From CAWKAV01 sp963847735 (GTDB lineage Bacteria > Desulfobacterota > Desulfuromonadia > Desulfuromonadales > BM103): a DNA stretch of 64,000 nucleotides. The notes under the pieces were generated by a model, which saw nothing but the letters and a program-made list of their open reading frames with translations, searched no databases and was not told where the DNA came from. The stretch is from positions 62,001-126,000 of the forward strand of contig CAWKAV010000028.1 in assembly GCA_963847735.1 (NCBI GenBank), in the 5' to 3' direction. Made by a program: the position numbers and the translations under genes. Of the stretch, positions 17,938-27,322 are shown piece by piece; within the stretch, counting starts at the first letter, position 1; each line of letters begins with the position of its first letter.

Positions 17938-19524
17938 CAGCCTGTCGGACTAGACCAAGCATTATCAGATCTTGATAGTTAAATCCGATTGGAACAAACC
18001 ACCGACATGAAATTTTTGTGGTAAATCGAACATCGCCTGTTTGAACGCCGTCCGTTTGGTCGCAAAAAAGGCGTTTTAGCTGCTTTATGCAGCCAGAACA
18101 TGCATACGTTTCAAGTTCCAAGCCATGCAGACGAGATTCCATTCACCGCGGACGGATTCCACCCCTCGGAGCAGGAACTGTCTGAAGCCCATAATAGCCT
18201 TGATGATACCGAAGACCGGTTCGACAGTGCATTTTCGTTTGGCATAGATTGCCCGACCGTCTTTTGTCTTCAATCGATACTTCATCTCTGTGACAGCGTC
18301 GGCATTCTCAGACAAGGGCGGCGGCTCAGAAAATCGTTCTTTGAGACTTTGGTTGTGCCCATCACGATGACTGCTGATGTATGGAAGGATCTTTTCCTCC
18401 AGGCAGCTATCAACGTTGTTTTGGCTGAAGTAACCAGCATCTGCTAAGAGGGCGTCAATTGTACCCAGCTCGTCCGGCAGTTTGTTTAAAGCTGCAAGGG
18501 CGGGTTCGATTTCCAGCGCATCATTGGAGTTTTGAGTGAGGTGTTGGCCGACGACTAACATTGATTCGATATCGACGCTGGCCTGGGCGTTGTAGCATTG
18601 TTCAAAACCACCGCCAGACGTGAGCATGATCCGAGAGTCTTCATCGGTGAGGTTGACTTGGTCTTTATCGCGAGGTTCAAGCCCAGCTTCAGGGGGCTTT
18701 GGGGTCTTCCCGCGTGTCTTCTTACCGGTTTTTTGCTCTTTGTCCTTGCGCGTGACGAGGTTCTTCTCGAAGTCTGCCAATTCTTTGGCATAGCGTTCGG
18801 CAGCTCGCCGTTCAATTGCGGCTTTGGCGTCGCCTATGGCGGCAAGTCGCTTTTCGCGACGCGCCAGTTCTTCCGGGATGTCCAGACCGTCTGGAAGATC
18901 CGCTCGGTCAGCTTCTTCAGCCTGTCGCAGGAGGTCTTCGACTTCAGCTTTGAGTTGTTGCTCAAGTTTGCAGGCATGCTTCCAACTCAAAGCACGGCGT
19001 TTGGAAGCGTTCGCTTTGATCTTGGTCCCATCGAGGCTGATTTTGCCCAGTTTCAAAACGTTCATCTGCTGGGCAATGAGAAGGATTTGGAGGAAAAGCG
19101 GCGTTAACTCTGAAAGAAAGCGTTTACGAAAGGTCGCGATTGTATCGTGGTCGGGGTGATCATTGGCGGCAATGTAGCGAAAAGCGACAGAGTCATAAGT
19201 CGCTCGCTCCAACTTACGGCTTGAGAAAATACCGGTCGCATAGCCGTAGAAGAGTAAGGCCAACAACATCTCTGGGTGATGGGCCTTGGAACCGCGACCA
19301 GTATAGGCAGCCTTGATCAAAGTAAGGTCAAGCTGTGCGACAATCTCGACAATAAAGCGGGCCAAATGACCTTCTGGCAACCAGTCATCCAAGGACGGCG
19401 GTAGCAAAAAGAGTGTTTCTCGGTCAACTTGGCGGAACGTATGGCTCATAGTTGTTTTGCCTCAACGGGGGATTTTAATACCCGATGATTTTAACATTTA
19501 GCGGACTAAAAGTCCGACAAACTG
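17938..19524. mobile_element. IS1182-family insertion sequence, complete
   Basis: Imperfect terminal inverted repeats, CAGCCTGTCGGACT at the left and the complement of CAGTTTGTCGGACT at the right, bound a 1.59-kb segment with one transposase gene. CTAG flanks both sides (17934-17937 and 19525-19528) and reads as a 4-bp target duplication. The element entered exactly at the trhA stop codon. Confidence 0.8.
18085..19449 (-). CDS. IS1182-family transposase
   Basis: 454 residues, a full-length transposase. The start (FRQVDRETLFLLPPSLDDWLP), the DHDTIATFRKRF segment, LDGTKIKANAS, and the C-terminal KCTVEPVFGIIKAIMGFRQF are characteristic of IS1182/IS1478-type enzymes. The DDE residues are expected in LDGTK, LLADAGYFS and VEPVFG. 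A Lys/Arg-rich insert (about 205-265) lies in the middle. No frameshift is seen, so the element may be active. Confidence 0.9.
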   Translation of the reverse strand: MSHTFRQVDRETLFLLPPSLDDWLPEGHLARFIVEIVAQLDLTLIKAAYTGRGSKAHHPEMLLALLFYGYATGIFSSRKLERATYDSVAFRYIAANDHPDHDTIATFRKRFLSELTPLFLQILLIAQQMNVLKLGKISLDGTKIKANASKRRALSWKHACKLEQQLKAEVEDLLRQAEEADRADLPDGLDIPEELARREKRLAAIGDAKAAIERRAAERYAKELADFEKNLVTRKDKEQKTGKKTRGKTPKPPEAGLEPRDKDQVNLTDEDSRIMLTSGGGFEQCYNAQASVDIESMLVVGQHLTQNSNDALEIEPALAALNKLPDELGTIDALLADAGYFSQNNVDSCLEEKILPYISSHRDGHNQSLKERFSEPPPLSENADAVTEMKYRLKTKDGRAIYAKRKCTVEPVFGIIKAIMGFRQFLLRGVESVRGEWNLVCMAWNLKRMHVLAA

Positions 19525-19570
19525 CTAGGGTGGCTCTATTGCAGGGGGTCTGGGAAATTGGTGCAGGAAA

Positions 19571-19609
19571 AACGGCCATCCGGAGCTTGTTTGCCGGTGG
19601 CCGTTTTTT
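19571..19609 (+). terminator. Rho-independent terminator
   Basis: AACGGCCatCCGG pairs with CCGGtGGCCGTT and is followed by six T. It lies between the IS and the convergent dctP-like gene and probably served trhA before the IS arrived. Confidence 0.65.
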
Positions 19610-19671
19610 GGGGCGCGATTGACAGGTTCGATCAATAACACAGGAATTGTTGTTGTTTTTTTAGCCGCACA

Positions 19672-20721
19672 TTACCTGCTGAGTGTCTTGCGAACATTCT
19701 GTAAATAATCAGCGCCTATCTTCTCTCCCCATCTTTGATATACGGACTCTGCTGAATTTATCAGTTGGGCTCGATCTTCCTCAGACAGAGTGAAAAATGA
19801 GACACCCTTCGACTTGGCATCCATTATTTGCTCAGTCTGTTGCTGGCGTGTTAACGCGCGGGCAGCAGCACTTTCTTCCGAAATTGTTTCAAGTAGAATG
19901 GTTCGCAGGTCTTGCGGGAGTTTATTTAACCAGCGTGTATTAGTAAGATGAATGTAAAGCCCCTGCGCGTAGTCGAGTTGGGTGTAATTCTTGGCGACAT
20001 TGAACTTTCCACTGATATTACAAACAATGGGTGTATGATCAAGGCCTGAAATGACCCCGGTCTGCAACGCTTGTGGAACGTCCGGCCATGGCATTACGGT
20101 GAATTTAAGATCCCAGGCTTTATAGAAATCTATATTGACTGGAGCCTCTGCGATACGGAAGTTAACGGTTCTGGCCTCTGCCAGGTTTCTGACCGGAGTC
20201 TTTGTCGCCCATCCATAGGAACCATACCCGGTGATATCAGTGACGAGAATGTTTTGATTCAGGGCGGCATCCCGGAAGGGCTGCCAGAGCTCAGGTGTAT
20301 TACGAAATCGATCCAGCTTCTCAAAAGTGTCCACGACGTAGGGAAGATTCACAATCCCGAGGACATCCACAATGTTCGCCGCGGCAACAGACGAGCTCAT
20401 CATGCCATGTACTGCGCCCATTTTTAATTTACTGATGACATCCTTTTCTCCACCTAATTGCGAAAGGGGACGGAAGTCAACGTAAAGACGTCCGTCACTT
20501 TTCTCCCAAACTTTATCGCGAATGCGGTAGCCGACCCCGACACCCTCAATGGCAGGGTGACCGACACAAGACAGGATGTACGTATATTGGGCTTTGCCGG
20601 GATCAAACTTTGGTTGCCAGTGTTCTGTTGAATTCTTGCCATTGTCCGCAAAAGAGGTGGTACCGAAAGGGCCTGAAATGACGAGTATAAAAGTGAAAAA
20701 CAACAGAAGGTATAAGCGCAT
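19672..20721 (-). CDS. TRAP transporter solute-binding protein, DctP family
   Basis: 349 residues from ATG 20721 (GGGGAG upstream), with a signal peptide. It has DctP-type features: YRIRDKVWEKSDGRLYVDF, LSQLGGEKDVISKLKMGAVHGM, and the substrate-pocket region FRIAEAPVNIDFYKAWDLK with PMPWPD-like VMPWPDVPQAL. It would bind an organic acid in the periplasm. No DctQ/DctM membrane genes are beside it, so it either works with a distant transporter or acts as a sensor protein. Confidence 0.82.
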   Translation of the reverse strand: MRLYLLLFFTFILVISGPFGTTSFADNGKNSTEHWQPKFDPGKAQYTYILSCVGHPAIEGVGVGYRIRDKVWEKSDGRLYVDFRPLSQLGGEKDVISKLKMGAVHGMMSSSVAAANIVDVLGIVNLPYVVDTFEKLDRFRNTPELWQPFRDAALNQNILVTDITGYGSYGWATKTPVRNLAEARTVNFRIAEAPVNIDFYKAWDLKFTVMPWPDVPQALQTGVISGLDHTPIVCNISGKFNVAKNYTQLDYAQGLYIHLTNTRWLNKLPQDLRTILLETISEESAAARALTRQQQTEQIMDAKSKGVSFFTLSEEDRAQLINSAESVYQRWGEKIGADYLQNVRKTLSR

Positions 20722-20948
20722 GATAAACTCCCCTTTTTTATGTGACAATTCCGTGGGGCCCGATGCTAGCCTAAACATTAAAGATAGTCAATAGTCGAGA
20801 GGTCTGTCATGTTGCCTTTCTGCCGAGGTGTCCGTCGCTTTATGGCCAGTTCCAAAATCACGATTGACCTCCACTGGCCACTCCAGTAAAACTGACTATA
20901 TGCATCACCGGCAATTCTCCAGATAAACGCTTCAACTGGATCGAACCT

Positions 20949-21914
20949 TTGACTGATCTCAATATCAATAACCTGGACCCGCAACACTTCATTTTCTGGC
21001 AACCGGCACCCGGTTCACTGATTCACGTTGGGGCAGAGCAAAAACCGGTAGCATTGCCGCAAATTCCCCTGCCGATCAAGCTCAGGGACATGTATGATCT
21101 CCCTCCCGGAGACAATGCCGTTGGTGAAGGTGTTTACGATTACCTGCGTCAGTTTCCCGATTGTCTTTACAACATGGTTTACGCTGAGCTCCTGCGTGAT
21201 GGCTACGCGCATTTTCTGGCCGACCTCGCGGCTCAGGTCGTCATGCTTGATAAGAAAGATGTCGAGCCTGCCTACGTGTTTCGTAAACTTACTTATCTTA
21301 AAGTTCTGCGGCTGATCGAGCCGGAAAATGCGGGGCTGGTCTGGCAACTTGCCCAGGGTTTCTATTCCCTGGCCATGACATTCACCGAACTGCCGCAGGT
21401 GCGTCGCCATCTGCTCGACGCCATGCGATTCGGATATGAGTTGTTGAAGCTTAAAACTGATGATCAAGCAGCTTTGAACCTGCTTGCGGAAATTGATATC
21501 CTGTTCGGCGATTACCCTGCCGCGATCACCCGGTTGCGCAGGTTGATGGGTTCCCTCACAGACCAGCGCGTTGTCGAAAGCATCAGGGACCGAATTGACG
21601 CCTGTCTTTCTGTGGGTCTGCCGGATCACCCCCTGGTCGATGATCTCGAGAGTGTTGGCGAGGCGATGCGACTCTACACCACGCAAGACTATGCATTGGC
21701 AACAGAGTTGCTTGAGCGGCTCGAAGAGGATGAATATTTTTTTTCCGAATTCAGATCAGCTGATTTCATGTGTTTGTTAGGGATGTGCCGCAGTAAAACG
21801 GGTGATCGTGCCGGTGCTTTTGATGCCTTGAGCCAGGCCCTTGAGATAGCTCCTGACCACAAGCAGGCCCGTGCTGTCATTGAATCGATCCATGATGACT
21901 ATTTTGACAAATAA
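20949..21914 (+). CDS. TPR-like protein of unknown function
   Basis: About 321 residues. The first 60 (with LPQIPLPIKLRDM) match no family I recognise. The remainder is helical, with TPR-like units in the C-terminal half (ALSQALEIAPDHKQAR). Start uncertain: TTG 20949 is the best available; the frame is open to 20868 without an ATG. No signal peptide, so probably cytoplasmic. A decayed copy of its 5' third lies at 16075-16290. A small membrane-protein ORF follows. Confidence 0.6.
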   Translation: MTDLNINNLDPQHFIFWQPAPGSLIHVGAEQKPVALPQIPLPIKLRDMYDLPPGDNAVGEGVYDYLRQFPDCLYNMVYAELLRDGYAHFLADLAAQVVMLDKKDVEPAYVFRKLTYLKVLRLIEPENAGLVWQLAQGFYSLAMTFTELPQVRRHLLDAMRFGYELLKLKTDDQAALNLLAEIDILFGDYPAAITRLRRLMGSLTDQRVVESIRDRIDACLSVGLPDHPLVDDLESVGEAMRLYTTQDYALATELLERLEEDEYFFSEFRSADFMCLLGMCRSKTGDRAGAFDALSQALEIAPDHKQARAVIESIHDDYFDK

Positions 21915-21972
21915 TCTGGTAAACTCTGGACATTATGTGTTCAGTTTCCTTCCGGGAAGTTAAGGTGTTGTT

Positions 21973-22101
21973 ATGCAGAATGTCAGTATAGGAGATGTGC
22001 TGTTTATCATTCTGATTCTGGGTGTTATCCACGGTATCATGCACCTGGTTGCGCTGGCGAGGAGAAGAAAGTCTCGAAGCGGAGAAGACTCCGCTGGTTA
22101 A
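21973..22101 (+). CDS. Small single-helix membrane protein (42 aa)
   Basis: A 42-codon ORF starting at ATG 21973 with TAAGGTG upstream. It encodes one hydrophobic helix (LFIILILGVIHGIMHLVAL) followed by a basic tail (RRRKSRS). It is 58 bp after the TPR-like gene. No known family; the spacing and the transmembrane pattern favour a real gene but do not prove it. The remaining 200 bp to 22304 show nothing else. Confidence 0.4.
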   Translation: MQNVSIGDVLFIILILGVIHGIMHLVALARRRKSRSGEDSAG

Positions 22102-22303
22102 ATTTGAAAAATTTGTCGCGCCGCCAGAACGGCCCTTTCAGTTGTTCGAATATCCACCTTGTGCTACGATTCACGGTCTTGTTCTTGGTACTCTCTTTTG
22201 GGAAACAGTTGCAGCCTGTCGACTGTATTTATGGGCTCGTTCTTTTGGTCTGCACCTCATGGGTATTTATGGATACTCTGCTAACCGGGTCCGGGGGGAC
22301 TTT

Positions 22304-23260
22304 GTGAGGCGTTCTGGATTTTTCTTTCTGATTTTGATGGCTGTCTGGCTTGGAATCTCTTCTTTAGTCTTTGCAGGTGAGAAGCGTCTGATCGCTGTCG
22401 TCATGGTGAATTCCCAGCAGCGCTATCAGAATATCCATGACGTTTTTGTCGACAGCCTGCGGGCTTCCTGCGCTGACGATTGTCGCATCTATGTGCAGAC
22501 TCCCAACGCCGATATCATGTCACTTCGCAACGGCGTTAGAAAGGCGGTCGCTCTGGGTGCAGATTTGATAATAACTTATGGTACGACCGCTGCCCTTGCG
22601 GCACGAGCAGAGGTCCCCCCTGTTCCGACTCTTTTTGCAGATGTTTATGAGCCTGTGAGCCTGGGCCTGGTGTCAGACAAGAGCTATACTGGTCGCAACA
22701 TGACAGGTGTTCGCGGCGACGCCCCGATTCAAACTCTTTTCAAGTACTTCACTGAAACAACCCAGGTCCGGAAGTTGGCGGTCGTCTACGACGGCGACAG
22801 CCAGGAGGGAAACCTTCAAAAAGCCCATCTGGAAGAAAGTGGCGGGAAAAAGGGGATTGTCGTTGTTGCAGTGCCGATTGGGAATGGAAAAGAACAGGCC
22901 GACGATCTCAAGACTCTGCCCGCTGATGTCGATGGAATTTTTATGGCCTGTGGCGATTATACTGAATCACAACTTCTGCCGCTCCTGACTTTTGCCGCTG
23001 CCAGGAGATTGCCAGTTATGACTCAACATGAAGGGTCTTCCGAAAAGGGGGCTTTTATGGTTCTGGAGACCAGCTCTGTTGAACAGGGTAAAAAGCTCGC
23101 CGAGATGGCTGACCAGGTTCTTTCAGGCAAGAAGACGCATCATATCCCATTGTATATACCTCACCAGGTCGCATTTGTTGTTAACCTGAAGATCGCCAGG
23201 GAGTACGGCCTTCAGGTCCCGCTGCAGGTCCTTTCCGTCGCAACACGCGTTGTCCGATAA
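22304..23260 (+). CDS. ABC-type solute-binding protein (TrpX/ABC_sub_bind-like)
   Basis: 318 residues from GTG 22304, which has GGGGGGA just upstream; an in-frame extension to 22022 lacks a signal peptide at its start and is less likely. The signal peptide ends at LVFAGEK. Family features include VVMVNSQQRYQ, ADLIITYGTTAA, FADVYEPVSLGL, NMTGVRG and KLAVVYDGDSQ, as in periplasmic binding proteins often assigned to Trp/Tyr or other aromatic ligands. No permease or ATPase gene is adjacent. Ligand not determined. Confidence 0.78.
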   Translation: MRRSGFFFLILMAVWLGISSLVFAGEKRLIAVVMVNSQQRYQNIHDVFVDSLRASCADDCRIYVQTPNADIMSLRNGVRKAVALGADLIITYGTTAALAARAEVPPVPTLFADVYEPVSLGLVSDKSYTGRNMTGVRGDAPIQTLFKYFTETTQVRKLAVVYDGDSQEGNLQKAHLEESGGKKGIVVVAVPIGNGKEQADDLKTLPADVDGIFMACGDYTESQLLPLLTFAAARRLPVMTQHEGSSEKGAFMVLETSSVEQGKKLAEMADQVLSGKKTHHIPLYIPHQVAFVVNLKIAREYGLQVPLQVLSVATRVVR

Positions 23261-23309
23261 ATATCTTCGTTGCGTCACCGTTCCCGCCCTTTCTGGTGAT
23301 AAATTGCCA

Positions 23310-23339
23310 TTGACAATTCTTAAGCTATCCTGATTAAAT
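23310..23339 (+). promoter_or_regulatory. Sigma-70-type promoter of the aminotransferase gene
   Basis: Perfect -35 TTGACA (23310-23315), 18-base spacer, then -10-like TTAAAT. It lies 40 bp before the start, and GGAGG precedes ATG 23379. Confidence 0.5.
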
Positions 23340-23378
23340 ACGCCCGCGTTATAAACATATTTCTGCTGGAGGAAAAAA

Positions 23379-24683
23379 ATGAATCCCTTGGCCAAAGAAC
23401 TCAATGATCACCTCAGTCAGCACAATCCTCATGTGCTTGAATCACTCTCTGATCTCGGCAAAAACCTGTTCTTTCCGAAGGGGATTCTGACCCAGTCCGC
23501 CGAAGCCAAAGATAAAGCTCACCGCTTCAACGCCACGATCGGTATCGCGACCGAAGGCTCTGGTCCGATGTACCTGCAGTGCATCCAGGACAAGCTGAGT
23601 GGTTATGACCCGAAAGATATTTACCCCTATGCCCCCCCGGCAGGCAAACCGGAACTGCGTTCGTTGTGGCGGGAAAAAATGCTGCGTGAAAACCCCAGCA
23701 TGGCGGGCAAGTCTTACAGCAATCCGATCGTCACCAACGCGTTAACCCACGGGTTGTCGATCGTTGCCGATATGTTCGTCGACCGGGGTGACCACCTGGT
23801 CCTGCCGGACATGCTCTGGGGCAACTACAACCTGACCTTCGTGACCCGCTGCGGTGCTATTGTCAAGAAGTTCCCGACCTTCACTTCGGATCGCGGCTTC
23901 AACGTGGACGCTTTCCGGGCCGAGTTGAGAAACAGCGCCGCGGAAAAGGGCAAAGTTGTGGTGTTGCTCAACTTCCCTAACAATCCGAGCGGGTACACGC
24001 CTACTGTAGTCGAAGGAGTTGCAATTGTTGCCGCCATCAAGGAAGTTGCCGAGGAAGGTTGCAATATCGTTGTCGTCATCGATGACGCCTACTTTGGTCT
24101 TTTCTACGAGGACTCGTTAAAAGAGTCTCTGTTCGGTAAATTGGCGAACATGCATCCCCGGGTGCTGGCCATCAAACTCGACGGCGCCACCAAGGAAGAG
24201 TTTGTCTGGGGCTTCCGCACCGGCTTCATCACCTTTGCCGATGGCAACGATTATGAGAACGAGCCGGTCATGAATGCGCTGGAAAAGAAAACCATGGGAA
24301 TTATCCGTGCGACCATCTCCAACTGTCCGCACCCCTCGCAGACCTTTGTCATCGAGGCGCTCAGATCACCTGATTTCATAAAACAGAAGAATGAAAAATT
24401 TGAAATCATGAAAGGGCGCGCACTCAAGACCAAGCAAGTCCTCGATAGCGGCAAATATGATTCCAGCTGGGACTATTATCCCTTCAACTCCGGCTACTTC
24501 ATGTGCCTCAAGTTGAAAAAGGTCGATGCCGAGAAGCTGCGTGTTCATCTGCTTGACAAGTACGGTGTCGGGACCATCTCCATCGGCAGCACCGATTTAC
24601 GTATTGCTTTCTCCTGCATCGCCGAAGGTGATATCCAGGAACTCTTCGATACTATCTACCAGGCCACCCTCGACCTGTCCTGA
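23379..24683 (+). CDS. PLP-dependent class I/II aminotransferase
   Basis: 434 residues. The fold-type I layout is clear: Ala/Tyr-rich YAPPAGKPELR early, NFPNNPSGYTP (Asn/Pro contacts), VVVIDDAYFGLFYED (Asp to pyridine N), and a Lys in GATKEEFVWGFRTGF that fits the Schiff-base position with the following Arg/Phe binding phosphate. C-terminal IAFSCIAE supplies the substrate-carboxylate Arg (LRIAFS). A strong promoter and a terminator frame it as a single gene. Substrate unknown; the family often includes aromatic or branched-chain amino acid enzymes. Confidence 0.85.
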   Translation: MNPLAKELNDHLSQHNPHVLESLSDLGKNLFFPKGILTQSAEAKDKAHRFNATIGIATEGSGPMYLQCIQDKLSGYDPKDIYPYAPPAGKPELRSLWREKMLRENPSMAGKSYSNPIVTNALTHGLSIVADMFVDRGDHLVLPDMLWGNYNLTFVTRCGAIVKKFPTFTSDRGFNVDAFRAELRNSAAEKGKVVVLLNFPNNPSGYTPTVVEGVAIVAAIKEVAEEGCNIVVVIDDAYFGLFYEDSLKESLFGKLANMHPRVLAIKLDGATKEEFVWGFRTGFITFADGNDYENEPVMNALEKKTMGIIRATISNCPHPSQTFVIEALRSPDFIKQKNEKFEIMKGRALKTKQVLDSGKYDSSWDYYPFNSGYFMCLKLKKVDAEKLRVHLLDKYGVGTISIGSTDLRIAFSCIAEGDIQELFDTIYQATLDLS

Positions 24684-24697
24684 CCCCTGAATACGAC

Positions 24698-24730
24698 GCA
24701 GGGGCTCCGTCATGGAGCCCCTGCTTTTTT
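24698..24730 (+). terminator. Rho-independent terminator
   Basis: A perfect 11-bp stem GCAGGGGCTCC/GGAGCCCCTGC with a 5-base loop followed by six T, directly after the aminotransferase stop. Confidence 0.92.
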
Positions 24731-24761
24731 ACAAACCTGTTTTCCTCCATCGAGGTATGTC

Positions 24762-26075
24762 ATGCCGCTCGCTGCAGACAAGCTGTCTGACGTCCTGCAT
24801 TCCTGCCCTCACTTCGATCGCCTTCTGACACTCTGTGTGCCGAAACAATTTTACCTTATTGGCGGTGCCATCCGAGATGCATTACTCGGTCTTCCGGTCA
24901 CCGACCTGGACCTGATTTGTTCTGAAGACCCCACGGCCATCGCCAGAACCTTTGCCAGACAAATCGGAGGCCACTGGTTCTGGCTTGATCAGGAACGGCG
25001 GCAGAGCCGGGTTGTGGTTCGTCATGATACCGTCGGTCCGAACTATGATTTTGCATTATTCCGAGCCCCTGATCTGGATGGCGACCTGCTGGATCGGGAT
25101 TTTACGATCAACGCCCTGGCTATACAGTTGCAAGCAGGGATGTCGTGCACCGAACTGATCGATCCGTGTCGTGGACTGGAAGACCTGCAGCAGGGTCTTT
25201 TGCGCATGGTCAGCGACGATTCCCTCGCCAATGATCCGTTGCGGATTATTAAGGGGATTCGCCATGCAACGGTGCTCGGGTTTGAGATAGATGGAGTGAC
25301 AACGCAGACCATGCGGCAGGAGGTTGCCGGCCTGTCACAGGTTGCTGCCGAGCGTATCCGCCAGGAAGTCTGGAAGGTTCTTGCCGACAAGTCTGTTGAG
25401 CGCGGTCTGCAGCTGCTCGGCGAGTGTGGGGCGGGACAGCAGCTGTTCGGGTCAGCCTTTGCGGGAGCGCTGACAGAACTGAAACAACGCGTGAAAAGCT
25501 ATCGTCTCTGCTGGCAGGGTCTGAGCGCAGAGCGGCCGGTTGTCAGTAGCTGGCTGGCTCATGAGTTCGAACAGGGGCTCAGTTGCGAAACTTTGCTGAT
25601 TTGGACCTTGCTCCTGGCATCTCTCTCACGACAACTGCCGGTCCATCTGGCCGAAGAGTGGCGGCTCAGTCGTAAAGTGAGGGCTAATATTGCTGCGATC
25701 GCAGCGCTGAATCAGGTTGTCCTGAAAGAGTTTTTCGGCATAGCAAACAACGCAAGGGCCTTTGCATGGTGGTCGGCTCGCTATCGTGTCGATCCGAAAC
25801 TCTTCCTGCTGGCCCTGGTGGTTGTCGGTCTGCCGGAGGTTGCCATGGATATGGCAGTGATTCGGGGCTGGGTGACTCTTGTCGATGGTCTGGACGATCA
25901 ACGCCCCGCTGACCTGGTTGATGGCGATTGGCTACGTAGAGAACTGCACCTCATAGCAGGTCCGGAGATGACCAAGGCCTTGCAAAGGCTGAGAAATGCG
26001 GAAATTTCCGGTCAGGTCAGCAGCCAGGAGGAAGCGCGTCAGTTTCTTATCCAGTCTTACCACAATAGGGATTGA
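24762..26075 (+). CDS. tRNA nucleotidyltransferase / poly(A) polymerase family protein
   Basis: 437 residues. The N-terminal nucleotidyltransferase domain has LIGGAIRDALLG and the catalytic DLDLI pair. LLDRDFTINALAIQL and the LRIIKGIRHA segment are conserved in the family. The C-terminal half is helical. GAGGT precedes ATG. A second, larger enzyme of the family is at 57641-60292. In Geobacter the CCA-adding work is split among separate C-adding, A-adding and poly(A) enzymes, so this may be any of these. Its stop overlaps the -35 box of the tRNA-Gly gene. Confidence 0.82.
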   Translation: MPLAADKLSDVLHSCPHFDRLLTLCVPKQFYLIGGAIRDALLGLPVTDLDLICSEDPTAIARTFARQIGGHWFWLDQERRQSRVVVRHDTVGPNYDFALFRAPDLDGDLLDRDFTINALAIQLQAGMSCTELIDPCRGLEDLQQGLLRMVSDDSLANDPLRIIKGIRHATVLGFEIDGVTTQTMRQEVAGLSQVAAERIRQEVWKVLADKSVERGLQLLGECGAGQQLFGSAFAGALTELKQRVKSYRLCWQGLSAERPVVSSWLAHEFEQGLSCETLLIWTLLLASLSRQLPVHLAEEWRLSRKVRANIAAIAALNQVVLKEFFGIANNARAFAWWSARYRVDPKLFLLALVVVGLPEVAMDMAVIRGWVTLVDGLDDQRPADLVDGDWLRRELHLIAGPEMTKALQRLRNAEISGQVSSQEEARQFLIQSYHNRD

Positions 26076-26101
26076 CAAGGTAATTTTCGTCACCCTATAA
26101 T
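26072..26101 (+). promoter_or_regulatory. Consensus sigma-70 promoter of tRNA-Gly
   Basis: TTGACA (26072-26077), 18-base spacer and TATAAT (26096-26101). It ends 11 bp before the tRNA. The -35 box contains the TGA stop of the preceding gene. Confidence 0.85.
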
Positions 26102-26112
26102 CACGCCTCTTT

Positions 26113-26187
<75 letters not shown>

Positions 26188-26196
26188 ATAAAAACA

Positions 26197-26228
26197 AGAG
26201 GTTAGGCGATTTGCCTGGCCTCTTTTTT
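26197..26228 (+). terminator. Terminator of tRNA-Gly
   Basis: AGAGG..AGGC pairs with GCCT..CCTCT and is followed by a T-run ending at 26228. A diverged version of this segment follows the second attachment copy near 28016-28047. Confidence 0.75.
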
Positions 26229-26702
26229 GTCAATTGCAAGCAATTCTGCAAGCACAAAAAATCCCCAAGAATCACTCTGAGGGAGTTTTCTTATCTATGG
26301 CCAGGCGATAATCCTCCTGGCCTTCTTCATCGTGGACCGCGCGGTCATTTCTTAGATGTCACCACTGGTGAGACGAAAAATGGCGTGTTATTGATAGAGC
26401 AATTTAAGACGCTCATTAACTACAAAATGATGGCCACCTGGATCAATTCCGAGTGGCCATTTCTTATTATTTAACATTATTCGTATAACTTTAGGCTTAT
26501 CGCCTTTAAACCTTGTGTGTATTGAAATTCCTTAATCATTGATCTAATGTTACCTTCAATGAATTCTTCTGGAGGGGGGACAAGAAACTGGCCCCTTTTA
26601 TGCGAAGGTAGGAAATTTTCATAAAGATCATCATATTTCAGATACTAATATGGCCTGTCCTGAGCGGTATTTTTTACATTGCAGGGCTTAAAGGAGCGAG
26701 TC
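26229..26702. other. Non-coding left part of the relic integrated element
   Basis: No gene with a ribosome site. The only structure is a hairpin ATGGCCAC/GTGGCCAT (26430-26460) followed by TTCTT, resembling a terminator. Reading frames crossing the tRNA here are not believable genes. Confidence 0.4.
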
Positions 26703-26882
26703 ATGTTTTTACCTATCTGCCACGAATGTTCATACGGTGATGTGAAGGATAACCAGAGCTTCTGTTCCAGAGAGGCTGTCTACAGCCGACACACCAGGTG
26801 CACACAGCAAAAGGCCCTCGATTATTACCTGGAGCAGGTTTCTGTGATTCAGTTTCCGGTTAAGGTTGTCAGGAACAGGTAG
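26703..26882 (+). CDS. Small Cys-containing protein (59 aa), unknown
   Basis: 59 residues from ATG 26703, with a strong site AAAGGAGCGAG upstream. Four cysteines are present (CHEC near the start, then FCSRE and TRCTQ), which could bind zinc or an Fe-S cluster. No family recognised. It lies inside the segment bounded by the tRNA-Gly direct repeats. Confidence 0.5.
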   Translation: MFLPICHECSYGDVKDNQSFCSREAVYSRHTRCTQQKALDYYLEQVSVIQFPVKVVRNR

Positions 26883-27322
26883 GCAGTGTTATCCGTGACC
26901 AACTTTTGATGAATCATTGATAATGATTTGCCATGCGAAGCCCAAGGCCCTTCTCGAGCACCCTAATATCCAGAAGCCCCTTAGCCTATAACTCTTGGGT
27001 GAGAAGCGTAAAGGAATGTTCAATAACGTTATTTTTTAGACAATATTTGTCATTCCCCCACGGCTAAATCATGACAGCCGAGACAAAACATAAACGACAA
27101 GCATATCTCTAGATAAAACATCTCCCACGAATCAATAACTTAGCATCCTTTAACTTGAAATCCTCAGTGTTCTAAGAGTTGTGGTCTACAAATTGCTCTA
27201 AGGTGATTGATTAATTCTTCTGGGAGATGAGTCTAAAGTCACGCGCGTCAATGTCATAAATGTGGAATTTCTTTTAGATCATGGCTACAGAGAGAGCAAC
27301 TATATACTGATTGGACTTCAAC
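26883..27322. other. Intergenic stretch inside the relic element
   Basis: 440 bp of AT-rich sequence between the Cys protein and the PilZ gene. I see no ORF with a ribosome site, no tRNA and no strong terminator. Confidence 0.3.

Noticed and set aside
18598..19107. 169-codon ORF opposite the transposase
   Set aside because: Antisense to an intact IS1182 transposase.
22022..22303. N-terminal extension of the TrpX-like binding protein
   Set aside because: Would place the signal peptide internally; GTG 22304 has a strong ribosome site.
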